Made by a program: the position numbers and the translations under genes. A DNA stretch of 34,790 nt, from assembly GCA_964555845.1 (NCBI GenBank), contig CAZKUA010000010.1, positions 1-34,790 on the forward strand, given 5' to 3'. Shown here one piece after another: positions 1 to 8,333 of the stretch. Source of the DNA: JALNXF01 sp964555845. GTDB lineage: Bacteria > Patescibacteriota > Gracilibacteria > BD1-5 > UBA2023. Position 1 is the stretch's first letter. Every line of letters begins with the position of its first letter. The notes beneath the pieces were generated by a model. That model searched no databases and was not told the origin of the DNA. It was given only the letters and a program-made list of their open reading frames with translations.

Positions 1-21
1 AAAAATATTTAATTATTTTTC

Positions 22-55
22 AAGAACCCCTCCGCAAGGAGGGGTTCTTTTTTTG
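22..55 (+). terminator. Rho-independent terminator
   Basis: A perfect 12-bp stem (22-33 with 38-49) closes on the tetraloop GCAA and is followed by a T tract, so it would end a gene left of the window. Its flank resembles the terminator at 1297-1329: both are followed about 30 nt later by a palindrome element, so terminator and element may have been copied together. Confidence 0.93.
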
Positions 56-76
56 TGTTTGCATTCGGCAGAATCA

Positions 77-153
77 GAGACCGGTCTCCTTTCTAGTCCA
101 ATTAACATAAATTTGATTTTAAGGTGATATTGAATATATTAGAGACCGGTCTC
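77..153 (+). repeat. REPIN-like double-palindrome element, copy A
   Basis: Two perfect copies of the palindrome GAGACCGGTCTC (77-88 and 142-153) flank a 53-nt core shared with copies B, C and D. The core holds TTGATT (113-118) and TATATT (135-140) 16 nt apart, a promoter-like arrangement pointing at the transposase gene, which starts 15 nt after the second palindrome. Paired palindromes beside a RAYT gene match the organisation of REPINs. Mobilisation by the adjacent RAYT is inferred. Confidence 0.88.
113..140 (+). promoter_or_regulatory. Putative promoter inside the repeat core
   Basis: TTGATT, a 16-nt spacer and TATATT resemble sigma-70 -35 and -10 boxes. The same spacing and hexamers occur in copies B (730-757), C (1384-1411) and D (2976-3003). 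In A and D the predicted start would lie in or near the second palindrome, giving a very short leader. Activity is not shown by sequence alone. Confidence 0.5.
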
Positions 154-168
154 CTAATCAAATATACT

Positions 169-681
169 ATGAGTAACACTAGATTTGAGTTTATTGAAAA
201 TACCTATTATCATATTTATAATAGATGATTTCAAAAACAGTCTATATTCAAGGATAAATATGATTTTGAAAGGTTCTATAAATATATTATAAAAGAACAG
301 AAAGATTTTGAAAATATTAAATTAGTTTCTTATTGTTTTTTGCCTAATCATTTCCATTTTGTGATATATAACAAAGAGACCGGTCTCGGTTTATCGGATT
401 TTATGAGAAAAATACAAGGTTCATATGCTATGTATTTCAAAGCAAAACACAAAACCGAGACCGGTCTCGGAATGCCAGTATTTGAATGAAGATTTAAGGC
501 TAAATTAATTAAAGATGAGCAATATTTATTTCAATGTCTAACCTATGTCAATTATAATGCAGTAAAACATGAGATAGTAAAAGATATAAATGATTATCCC
601 CGGACAAGCTATCATCAGATTGAAAATAAGGATAAAATTAATAAATATAAAGATCTTATATTAGATGAACTAGAATTTTAA
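169..681 (+). CDS. REP-associated tyrosine transposase (RAYT, IS200-like Y1 family)
   Basis: 170 aa. A single-domain HUH transposase predicted to nick and join single-stranded DNA at REP hairpins. The HUH motif is PNHFHF (His61, His63), and the likely catalytic tyrosine is in SYAMYF (Tyr86). The RAYT-typical Gly-Arg-Phe-Lys follows at 107-110, with Gly107 encoded by TGA. It is flanked on both sides by double-palindrome elements (A and B), the usual setting for a RAYT and its REP targets. The gene itself contains two in-frame copies of the palindrome (codons 70-73 and 97-100), each read Glu-Thr-Gly-Leu followed by Gly, in loops between core motifs. No truncation or frameshift is seen once TGA is read as Gly. 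Confidence 0.92.
376..387 (+). repeat. Palindrome embedded in the RAYT coding sequence (first)
   Basis: A perfect GAGACCGGTCTC copy in codon phase 0 (codons 70-73, Glu-Thr-Gly-Leu). It sits between the HUH strand and the helix with the catalytic tyrosine, a loop that can tolerate length change. Its ACC, GGT and CTC codons are unusual for this AT-rich gene. Confidence 0.95.
455..470 (+). repeat. Palindrome embedded in the RAYT coding sequence (second)
   Basis: The 12-bp palindrome at 457-468 is extended to a perfect 16-bp palindrome, CCGAGACCGGTCTCGG. It is in codon phase 0 (codons 97-100, Glu-Thr-Gly-Leu), just before the EGRFK motif. The bases from 457 to about 485 match the right end of copy C (1417-1445) with one mismatch. 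Confidence 0.95.
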
Positions 682-692
682 ACTGAAACCGT

Positions 693-770
693 GAGACCGG
701 TCTCCCTTGCTAAACCAATTAACATAAATTTGATTTTAAGGTGATATTGAATATATTAGAGACCGGTCTC
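693..770 (+). repeat. REPIN-like double-palindrome element, copy B
   Basis: Palindromes at 693-704 and 759-770 flank a 54-nt core almost identical to copy A. The element lies 11 nt after the RAYT stop and upstream of hicB. With copy A it brackets the RAYT gene. Confidence 0.88.
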
Positions 771-785
771 GTTTGCTAAGTGAAT

Positions 786-812
786 TTGCATTTCTGAGAA
801 ATTAAATATAAT
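786..812 (+). promoter_or_regulatory. Promoter of hicBA
   Basis: TTGCAT (786-791) and TATAAT (807-812) lie 15 nt apart (16 if TTTGCA is used), about 30 nt before the hicB start. The whole 783-847 stretch is nearly identical to 1446-1511 upstream of the second HicB-like gene, including a TTTTTAGAGAATATG start context. Confidence 0.75.
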
Positions 813-844
813 GAGGGTAATTTAGTTTTTAATTTTTAGAGAAT

Positions 845-1072
845 ATGAATTTAACTATATTTTTCACAAGTGAGATAGAGGGTTGATATACAGCTGAAAT
901 TATAGAGCTTCCAGGATGTGTTTCTTATTGAGAAACTCTAGAAGAAGCTAAGGTGATGATAAAAGATGCTGCGATATGATATATTGAGTCTTTAAAGAAA
1001 CACGGTGAATATTTGCCTATAAAGAAAAGAGAAAGTTTTATATCTTCACTTTCTCTTTATGAAACAATTTAG
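845..1072 (+). CDS. hicB: HicB-family antitoxin
   Basis: 75 aa. The N-terminal half shows the HicB pattern: a strand, a Glu-Gly-Gly turn with one Gly from TGA, then ELPGCVSYGETLEEA and an amphipathic helix. HicB neutralises the HicA mRNA interferase and usually represses its own operon. No separate DNA-binding domain is visible, as in the short HicB type. The stop overlaps the hicA start by 14 nt, which suggests translational coupling. The antitoxin-first order allows it to be made ahead of the toxin. Confidence 0.85.
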
Positions 1073-1277
1073 TCCAGAAATTATTATTAAATTTTTAGTA
1101 TATAATTGATGGATAATTGACCACACAACCTGAAGTCATAAAATTATGTATAATGAAAATTCTAAAAAAAGAACTGTAGTTCCTTTTCATAAAAAAGATT
1201 TACCAGTATGAACTTTATTGGCAATTTTAAAACAAACCTGATTAACAAAACAGGATTTACTAGATTTTAAAAAATAA
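1059..1277 (+). CDS. hicA: HicA-family mRNA interferase toxin
   Basis: 72 aa, normal length for HicA. It has the double-stranded-RNA-binding-like fold signature: an N-terminal helix, GSHKIM with the catalytic His27, then a VVPFH strand, and a C-terminal helix with GTLLAILKQTGL. Glycines in GSH and GTL are TGA codons. HicA cleaves mRNA and tmRNA when free of HicB. It overlaps hicB by 14 nt and ends 20 nt before a strong terminator, so hicBA is a compact two-gene operon. Confidence 0.9.
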
Positions 1278-1296
1278 AAATATTCCATCATTTCTC

Positions 1297-1329
1297 AAGA
1301 ACCCTCGCTTTCGCGAGGGTTCTTTTTTT
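1297..1329 (+). terminator. Rho-independent terminator of hicBA
   Basis: A 12-bp perfect stem (1297-1308 with 1313-1324) with loop TTTC, followed by a run of T. It resembles the terminator at 22-55 and, like it, precedes a double-palindrome element. Confidence 0.95.
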
Positions 1330-1347
1330 GTGCATTTGGTAAAATCA

Positions 1348-1428
1348 GAGACCGGTCTCCTTTCTACACCAATTAACTTAAATTTGATTTTAAGGTGATA
1401 CTAGATATATTAGTTAGAGACCGGTCTC
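1348..1428 (+). repeat. REPIN-like double-palindrome element, copy C
   Basis: Palindromes at 1348-1359 and 1417-1428 flank a 57-nt core, the most diverged of the four and 4 nt longer near its right end. The bases after the right palindrome (to about 1445) match the inside of the RAYT gene (457-485) with one mismatch, so this element end looks chimeric. Confidence 0.87.
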
Positions 1429-1448
1429 GGAATGACAGTATTTGTAAT

Positions 1449-1475
1449 TTGCATTTTTAAGAAATTAAATATAAT
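1449..1475 (+). promoter_or_regulatory. Promoter of the second HicB-like unit
   Basis: TTGCAT (1449-1454) and TATAAT (1470-1475) occur in the same frame of sequence as upstream of hicBA. The two 65-bp leaders differ at only about five positions and one indel, so they are recent duplicates. Confidence 0.72.
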
Positions 1476-1508
1476 GAGAAAAATTTAGTTTTTAAATTTT
1501 TAGAGAAT

Positions 1509-1745
1509 ATGTACGATATAAAAATTTTTATTGAAAGTGATTGAACTTTTGGATGAAGAATAAATACAGGAAGAGAGGTGATTTATTGAGTTTGAAAAGA
1601 TCATGATGAACTTATTAGGAATTTAAAAAACTGATTAGATTTAGCATTTCAGGAAATGAAATTAACACCAAAAAATAATTTTGATGAAGCTGTAAGATCT
1701 GGCGAAATTAAAACAAAATTATCATTTTTAGCATCTCAATTATAG
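1509..1745 (+). CDS. HicB-like antitoxin candidate
   Basis: 78 aa. It resembles HicB in layout: a hydrophobic first strand, a Gly-rich turn with several TGA glycines, then a helix of the type DELIRNLKNGLDLAFQEM. It lacks the PGC motif of the upstream HicB, and no hicA follows. Its promoter and leader are near copies of those of hicBA. The next gene begins 40 nt downstream and may be its partner. The family assignment rests on motif layout and context, not on strong similarity. Confidence 0.5.
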
Positions 1746-1785
1746 ATATGAAAATAATTTTATAAGTTTTTAATTTTAGGAAACT

Positions 1786-2919
1786 ATGAACAATATAAAT
1801 AAGATATTTTTAAAAATTTTTTTAGAGTTAAGGGCCAAATTATATCATAAAAATGACGAAAATATTAGAAATTATAAGAAATTTAAATTTGATATAGATA
1901 AAGAAATTCTTGTTAATGAGTTAAATATCTGTAAAAATAATACTAATTTTTTAATAAAAACTGATACTTATCAAAGATTTGATAATTATTGATGAGATTG
2001 GGATATTTTTATTAAACTAACAAATAATTATGAAGAAAAATTTGAACAAATTTTTCAAGAAAAAACCAAATTATTGGATGAATCAATTTTGATAGAGCAA
2101 GAAATACTCGATTTTAAATTAGATAATTTTGAAGATTATTATATTTATAAGTATAATGATGAGAAAGAACACAAAGATATGCAGAGAAAAATAACTAAAA
2201 AATCAAAAGGAAATGTCATTTTTGAGTGATTAGAAAAAGATATTATTTCAAAAAAAGAATTAAAAAGTATATTGGAATTACAAATTAAATTATTAAAAAA
2301 GAAAAGTATAAATATTCTAAAAAAAGACATTAATAGTATAAGTTTTGAATTTGAATTTTTAACATTTCATAATAACAATCCTTTTTACTGAAACTTGTTA
2401 GATATTTATGATTTTATATTAGATTTTGATTTTTTTAAAAAAGATTTTTATAAAGATTGTCCTATTATTAAAGATAAAAAAAGAAGGAAAATAGACCACT
2501 ATGATTTTATTAAAAATTTTGTAAATCATAGATTTACGAGAAGTGATTATAATGATTACTATTTACTTGCTTGTCCTGTGATTGACATTATTCAAGACAT
2601 AGAAAAACAACATAAATTATTAAATAAATCAAAAAATAATAATATTGAAATAACTGGCTACATATGAGAAGAACTTGAAGAATTAAATAAAACATTAGAA
2701 ATTTATAATTTAAAGAAAAAAGAAAATAAAATAATTGAAAAATGTTTTTTTAAAGAAGATGAAGTTAGCAGGAGTTATATTTTAACAAAATGAAATGCTA
2801 AAAATCTTACAAAAGCGATGGGATATTCATTGAAAGATAAATTTAGTTTAACTGATAATTATTATAAAAAGATCAAAAAATCAAAATTTGAAATTAGTAT
2901 TAAGTTTTTAACTTATTAA
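1786..2919 (+). CDS. Hypothetical protein, putative partner of the HicB-like protein
   Basis: 377 aa, rich in Lys, Asn, Ile and Asp/Glu, predicted soluble and mainly helical. No signal peptide or membrane segment is seen. A coiled-coil-like stretch of Glu and Lys lies around residues 280-330. TGA glycines occur, for example two in a row after residue 68. I do not recognise a catalytic motif. It follows the HicB-like gene by 40 nt under the same promoter, in the position a toxin would take, but its length is far from HicA. A toxin role is only a guess from position. Confidence 0.75.
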
Positions 2920-2939
2920 ATTTTGTATTTATAAAACCA

Positions 2940-3016
2940 GAGACCGGTCTCCTTTCTACGTCAATTAACATAAATTTGATTTTAAAGTGATATTGAATAT
3001 ATTAGAGACCGGTCTC
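2940..3016 (+). repeat. REPIN-like double-palindrome element, copy D
   Basis: Palindromes at 2940-2951 and 3005-3016 flank a 53-nt core with only a few changes from copy A. As with A, exactly 15 nt separate the second palindrome from the next start codon, and these 15 nt are similar in both copies. The core promoter-like boxes are at 2976-2981 and 2998-3003. Confidence 0.88.
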
Positions 3017-3031
3017 CTAATTAAATAACTT

Positions 3032-3781
3032 ATGAACAAAAAATATATTTGAATAATTATAGTTATACTACTTATTATTCTATGAACACTTTGATTTTAT
3101 TTTAGAGATAAATTATCTTTAAATAAAATAATACCTCGGACTCAGAATGTGAGCTCTTGAGCGGTAAATGAGTTAATTACAAAAAATTATAATAAGGAAT
3201 TTCATCATTTAGACTTAAGATCAAAGAAATTATGAGAGATGCCAGATATTTGTAAAATGGTAGTCTGATCTAATTTTGAATATGATATTTGGGCTGTGGA
3301 TTTGGCTGATAATGGTATATCTGAGATAGATAAAGATTTATCGTGCCTTAAGAATTTATCAGAACTTTATTTATCTTTTAATAAAATAAACACAATCAAG
3401 AATTTAGAATGATTAACTTTTTTGAAAAAACTTGATTTGGGAAATAATGAAATAAAGGAAATAGAATGACTAGATAAGCTAGTAAATCTAGTTGATCTAC
3501 ATTTATGATATAATCAAATTACAACAACCAAATGACTCGAAAAATTAGTTAATTTAACTTCTCTACAATTACAAAGCAATAAATTAGAGGATATTTCAAA
3601 TCTGACAAATCTAACTAAACTAGAGACTTTAAAAATGGAATTTAATAAACTAGATAACCAAGATATTAAAATAATTGATAAATTAAAGAATTTAAAAATA
3701 ATTACAGTTTGAGAAAATACTCAAATAGACAAGAAAACTATTGATAAATTAAATGAATTAAGTAGGAAGAATATGAAGTAA
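3032..3781 (+). CDS. Membrane-anchored leucine-rich repeat protein
   Basis: 249 aa. A short basic N-terminus and one hydrophobic segment (about residues 5-23) form an uncleaved anchor or signal. From about residue 85 come five or more leucine-rich repeats of the internalin/SDS22 type, with a 22-residue period and the pattern LxxLxLxxNxI. Repeat glycines such as in NLEGL and EIEGL are TGA codons. LRR arcs bind proteins, so a surface adhesin or host-contact role is possible, but nothing here names the ligand. The gene follows element D and ends 14 nt before a tandem palindrome pair that could stop transcription. Confidence 0.85.
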
Positions 3782-3795
3782 ATTTATATCCAGAT

Positions 3796-3826
3796 GAGAC
3801 CGGTCTCCACATTAGAGACCGGTCTC
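3796..3826. repeat. Tandem palindrome pair at the island's end
   Basis: Two GAGACCGGTCTC copies (3796-3807 and 3815-3826) are separated by only 7 nt, so this is a collapsed version of the element without the core. A T-rich run follows on the plus strand, so the second palindrome may act as terminator for the LRR gene. The second copy also forms the last four sense codons of comEC on the minus strand. Confidence 0.85.
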
Positions 3827-5320
3827 TTTTTCTTTCTCTTCTATACCAAAATAAATCACAATAAACACTAAAATAATATAATAAAATATTTCAAAAATAT
3901 ATTTGTATTCCTCAAAATTAAGGCCTACAGTGGCGTATTTGAGGCCTCAAAAGAAGTTTGTTATTATTAGAATATATTTTAAAAATGCCCAGGCAATAAA
4001 TCAAAGAGCTATTCAAAGCACTGGAGTTATGAGATAAAATAATATACTGATAAATCAAAATAGCATAGATAATGGTATTGCAAATGTTACTAGAATATTT
4101 GAAATAGGAGAGATTATAGACAGTTGTCCAAAATTGACTACTATTATGGGAAGTGTAAATATTACAGAACAAAGAGTTAGAACTAGAGCTTCTTTTATTT
4201 CAAATTTATTTGGCATAAAATATAGGAATTTTTTTAAAAATGGAGAAAAATAAACTATTCAAATTACTGATAACAGAGATAATTGAAAGCTTATATCATA
4301 ATTTATTGTAAGGGGATTTAAAAGTATAAAAAATATTACAATAAACAAAATTAGATTAAATAAGTTAACTTTCTTAGAATAAGAGAGCGAAATATAAGAT
4401 ATTATTCACATAATTGCTGCTCTGACAGCCGGAGAGTTATCTCATACAATATTCACAAAAATCACGATAAAAATTATAATAATGGGTATTTTAATGGCCG
4501 CAGGAAATGGTCTTAAAATAAAAGATAGGAATATTATAATAATTGTAATATTAAATCAACTAATGGCTATTATATGAGTAAGTCCAGATCTATTAAAATT
4601 ATTTTTTAAATCAGAACTTAGTTCATTTCTTTCTCAAATCAATATTCCAGAAAGTAAGTCTCAGCTATCTTTTGGATAAATTTCTTTAATTATTGTTAAT
4701 ACACTACTTCTTATTTTCTCTATAAAAATTTCGTATTTTGAGCTATCTTTTCAGATAACATCAAAACTATAGATATAGACAATTCAATAAATATTTTTTA
4801 GCCTTAAATAAGTCTTGTAATCAAAATCAGAATTGTTTTCAATTTCATAAATTTTACTTTTTAGTCTGATTATATCTCATGGATTAAGGTTTAATTTTTT
4901 ACCAGTTTTGGCTAGCAGTGATATATTTTCTCAAATATTTTGGTCACCAATTTTATTAATTTTAAGGATATAATTTCTATAATCAGCGGATGTGGAATCT
5001 AGTTTCAATATTTTTCACTCAAGAATTAAGGTTTTATCAGTAAAATTAGACATTATCTTTTCCTTATTTTCTACAATATTTGAGTTATGTTGAGAATAAA
5101 AAAATCATGAAAATAATCATAAAATAGCGAAAATCATTAGAATGTAATGTTTTCAATGATTTAAAATATAAACTAAGATTAATATAACAAACAACAAAAA
5201 AATATATACAGAAATTTGCCCGTATATATTTGTAAGGAAAGTAGAAATTATAAATGAAATTGAAAATACTGTATAAAAATTAACTATATATTTTCATGTT
5301 TGTAGATTTTTCTCAGTCAT
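3812..5320 (-). CDS. comEC: ComEC/Rec2-family DNA uptake channel
   Basis: 502 aa. An inner-membrane channel that passes single-stranded DNA into the cytoplasm during natural transformation. The N-terminus has several membrane segments and a soluble OB-like part (residues 95-185, DUF4131 type). The competence domain follows, with the hallmark SGLTHIIAISGFNITI (245-260) and then about eight membrane helices. The C-terminal metallo-beta-lactamase-like domain found in long ComEC proteins is absent. The start overlaps the Lgt-like gene by 37 nt. The last four codons are the palindrome GAGACCGGTCTC (Glu-Thr-Gly-Leu), followed at once by TAA, so the repeat sets the protein's C-terminus. Minor pilins at 30343-32369 fit a type IV pilus uptake route. 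Confidence 0.9.
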
Positions 5321-6057
5321 CTTATTCAGATTAAAATTAATCCTAGGGCTCAAATTTGAGTTAAATTAACATAAATTAGAGAATTAAATATATCTGTACT
5401 TCAATTAAAAAACTCGAATATAAGTAAGAAAGAAGCAAAAATTATTATTCAAATATAACCAATAAATCCCTCGATTTTAACAAAAATTCTTGTAATATAT
5501 AGGCCTGTAAAGAGTAAAAATGAGAGTATAGAATATACTATAGCAAGCGGAAAAGTAGGAGATGAGTAAGGATTTTTGCTAAGGGGATTATTGTAAGTGA
5601 TTCAAATTGGAAGATCTGTGGGTCATCCGTAAACTTGTCATCATAAAAATGTTCCAATATATCAGATAATAGCAGCAAATAAAAAAGATAAAACTACTGC
5701 ATCTATATATTTATTTCATTTTAATTTAAATTTTTTGATGTTTATGTATAGAACTATAAAAAATCATACAATTCCTCAAATTAGAGAAAAATTGTAGTCC
5801 GACATAAAGAAAAATTTAAAAAATCCTCCATTTAAGGCATATTTAAAATCTCTCCATTCAGCCAAAACATAAAATAATCTAGAAAAAATAAATGATGAAA
5901 TAAAGAAGAAGAACACATTTCCTAAGAAAAAATTTGTGTTAATTCAGAATTTAAGTGAAAGTTTATATAGCATCCAAAAAAATAGAATGAATGATATACT
6001 AAGTGATAATCCAAATGTATAAATCGTTATAGATCCAAGATCAATTTGGGGATACAT
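5284..6057 (-). CDS. Lgt-like integral membrane protein (prolipoprotein diacylglyceryl transferase family), probably altered activity
   Basis: 257 aa with about seven membrane helices. The family is visible in the N-terminal layout, the segment SLIGGIVGF, and the signature GGPTDLPIGI (about 144-153). Lgt moves diacylglycerol from phosphatidylglycerol to lipobox cysteines. Several positions important in E. coli Lgt are changed. The GRxGNFxNGE segment reads GYIGTFLGGQ here, losing the counterparts of Arg143, Asn146 and Glu151, and the His103 position is not His. It could be a degenerate or repurposed Lgt. It overlaps comEC and follows the RNase Y gene by about 40 nt on the same strand. Confidence 0.78.
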
Positions 6058-6098
6058 AAAAATATAATTAAAAATTACAAATTATAAACTACAGATGA

Positions 6099-7607
6099 TT
6101 ATCTCGCGTATTCTGTTATTCTTTTTTCTCTTATTAAATTTACTTTTACTTCTCAAGGGTAGTTTAAATTGTTTTCAATAGATAACGCTATATCTCTTGC
6201 TAATTTTTCTGCCTCTAAATCTGTAACTCAATCTGAATCTACAAATATTCTAACCTCTCTTCAGGCAGATAGTGCGTAAGCTTTTGTAACTCCGGCAAAT
6301 GTAAGAACTAGATTTTCCATTTCGTGCATTCTTTTAATATATTGTTCTACTGATGCTCTTCTAGCTCCAGGTCTTACTGCACTTATTGCATCTGCAATTT
6401 GTATAATTTTAGTCTCGATACAAGTGTGAGTGACTCAATCATGATGTCATTCAATAATATTAATAATCTTCTCTCAAAGATTATATTTTCTAGCAATTTT
6501 TCCTCAAATCTCCGGATGAGTTCATTCTATATCATGATCTAGTGCTTTTCCAATATCATGAAGTAGTCATCATTTTAGACATAATGCAGCATCTGCTCAA
6601 AGCTCTTGCGCTATTGCTTGTGCGATATAAGCCACTTCTTTTGAGTGAGTTAAAATATTTTGTCCATAACTAGTACGGAATCTTAGTTTTCAAATTAATC
6701 ATACTATTTCTTCTGGAATTCAAGCTATTCACATTTCATTTATGGTTTTTTCTCATAAATCATAAATTAATTTTTCACCGTCTTTTTGGTTCTGTTCTAC
6801 GATTTCTTCGATACGAGCTGGTTGAATTCTCTTATCTTCTATAAGTTGTTCTAGGGATTTTTTTGCAACATATCTTCTAAATAAATCAAAACTTGAAATA
6901 AATACAGTATCTGGAGTATCGTCTATAATAAGCGAAACCCCGGTAGTTCTTTCAAATGCAATAATATTTCTTCCTTCCTTTCAGATAAGTTTTCATTTAA
7001 TATCGTCATTTTCTAGATGAATTGTAGTTTGAGTGGTCTCAGAAATTATTTCTCAGCTATATTGTTGAATTGATTTTATAAGTATTTCACGAGATAATTC
7101 CTTTTCTTTTAGTTTTAATTCTCATTTTTTCTTCTCAATAATAGCTAAAATATCTTTTTCATAAATATCTTCAGTTTGTTTTAGAATTAATTCCTTTGCC
7201 TCTTCTTGAGTTAAGGATGCTATTTGAGCTAGTTTTCAGTTTAATTCTTCTTTGATTTTATTTATTTCTAATTTTCTTTTTTCAATTTCTTCTTCTTTTG
7301 AGACTAAATCATTTTTCTTATTCTCTATTTCTTCAAGCTTTTTCTCTATTTCCTCAAGGCGCTTCTCTATTTTTTCCTCTCTTTCAAGGAATTTTTCTTC
7401 CATTTTATCAAGCCTTTGCTTCTTTTGTTCAAGCTCATTTTTTTCTTCGTTAAGCCTGCGTTTATCGTCATCTATATTTAGCTTAATCTTGCTTATTTCC
7501 TCGTCTTTTTCTTTCTTTAAGTCTAATTGTTTTTTGCTAGTATTAATATATACTAAAATACCTGAGACTGCTCCTCAAGCAATAAGAGACAAAATTATAT
7601 TTAACAT
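6099..7607 (-). CDS. rny: Ribonuclease Y
   Basis: 502 aa, close to the usual ~520. A membrane-anchored endoribonuclease that starts mRNA decay. In order: an N-terminal membrane segment (2-20), a long charged coiled coil (about 25-180), a KH domain with the GKEG loop (209-212) where the first Gly is TGA, and an HD domain with His350-Asp351 in LLHDIGKA. EGHHDG (386-391) lies in the HD region, followed by the family's C-terminal domain. The start is the ATG that opens the hydrophobic segment. It is divergent from the Nudix gene, with 226 bp between. Confidence 0.95.
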
Positions 7608-7833
7608 ATTTATTTTTTAAATTATCTAAAAGTTTTGAATTTTTTTGAATTTTTTATCGAGTTACATTTTCTATATTAAGAAAAATATTTAAAAGTCAAT
7701 TTTTATTAATATCCAAAATGCCAATTTTCCCATTAAATAGCGATAATATTATTTTAATTTTCTTTAACTAGAAATTATTTTTTGTGTTTTTTTAAAAATT
7801 GAGTATATTATCTTTAATTTAACAACCACAATT
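7608..7833. promoter_or_regulatory. Divergent intergenic region between rny and the Nudix gene
   Basis: 226 bp, very AT-rich, without a credible gene. A plus-strand promoter is visible as TTGTGT (7782-7787), 16 nt, TATATT (7804-7809), 25 nt before the Nudix start. The promoter of rny is not clear. Confidence 0.55.
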
Positions 7834-8304
7834 ATGGCGAGACTTTTTGAAAAAAGCTCAGGTGGGATTGTTTATCGTAAGAAGTGAAATTTCTATGAAA
7901 TTCTTTTACTTGAGAGAAAAAATCCTAAATGAAAAAGCGTTTATGTCATACCAAAATGACGTATAGAAAATGAAGAAAAAGCTAAAGAAACTGCACTAAG
8001 AGAAATTAGTGAAGAGACTTGATTAGATGAAAATGAGCTTGAAATTATTAAATTTATTACAAAAATAAATTTTACTTTTATTGCTAGTTATAAGGAATGA
8101 AGCCCAACTATCAATAAAGATGTCTATTTATTTTTGGTTAAATATAATTGAACATCAGAGCCTAATTTAAAGTCATTTGAAAATATTGGAGAAGAAAGAG
8201 AAAAAATAATTTGACATAAATGGTTTAAATTAGCCGAATTAAAATGACTTGATGTTAAACCAGATATTTTTTCTTATGTGAAGAAAAATTTACAATATAT
8301 GTAA
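7834..8304 (+). CDS. Nudix hydrolase
   Basis: 156 aa. The complete Nudix box GX5EX7REUXEEXGU spans residues 42-64, with REISEETGL at the end, and both conserved glycines (42 and 63) are TGA codons. The family cleaves nucleoside diphosphates linked to another group. The FEKSSGGIVYR start is typical of dinucleoside-tetraphosphate or (d)NTP hydrolases of the MutT type, but the substrate cannot be fixed from sequence. It has its own promoter and precedes two plus-strand genes at short spacing, so it may be cotranscribed with efp. Confidence 0.92.
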
Positions 8305-8333
8305 AAAATTTATTTTATAACCCATGTTTTTTT

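Noticed and set aside
169..681. RAYT as a pseudogene because of in-frame TGA codons
   Set aside because: TGA is glycine here; both TGA positions fall on glycines (Gly20, Gly107), one of which is in a conserved motif.
77..3016. Integron attC sites
   Set aside because: No integrase is present, and the elements lack the paired simple sites and variable loops of attC. The presence of a RAYT makes REPINs a better match. The cassette-like layout is kept as a separate finding.
77..3826. A CRISPR array, given repeats with spacers of similar size
   Set aside because: The 'spacers' between palindromes are nearly identical to each other, the units are hundreds of bases apart, and no cas gene is present.
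3918..4172. A separate short minus-strand gene
   Set aside because: It runs in a different frame from comEC, which covers the interval with clear ComEC motifs.
7252..7620. A plus-strand Ser/Phe-rich protein
   Set aside because: It is the antisense of the RNase Y coiled coil, where GAA/AAG codons read as Ser/Phe on the other strand.
8324..8333. ATG at 8324 as start of the MBL-like gene
   Set aside because: It is in a different frame and meets a stop after a few codons; 8334 opens the long frame.
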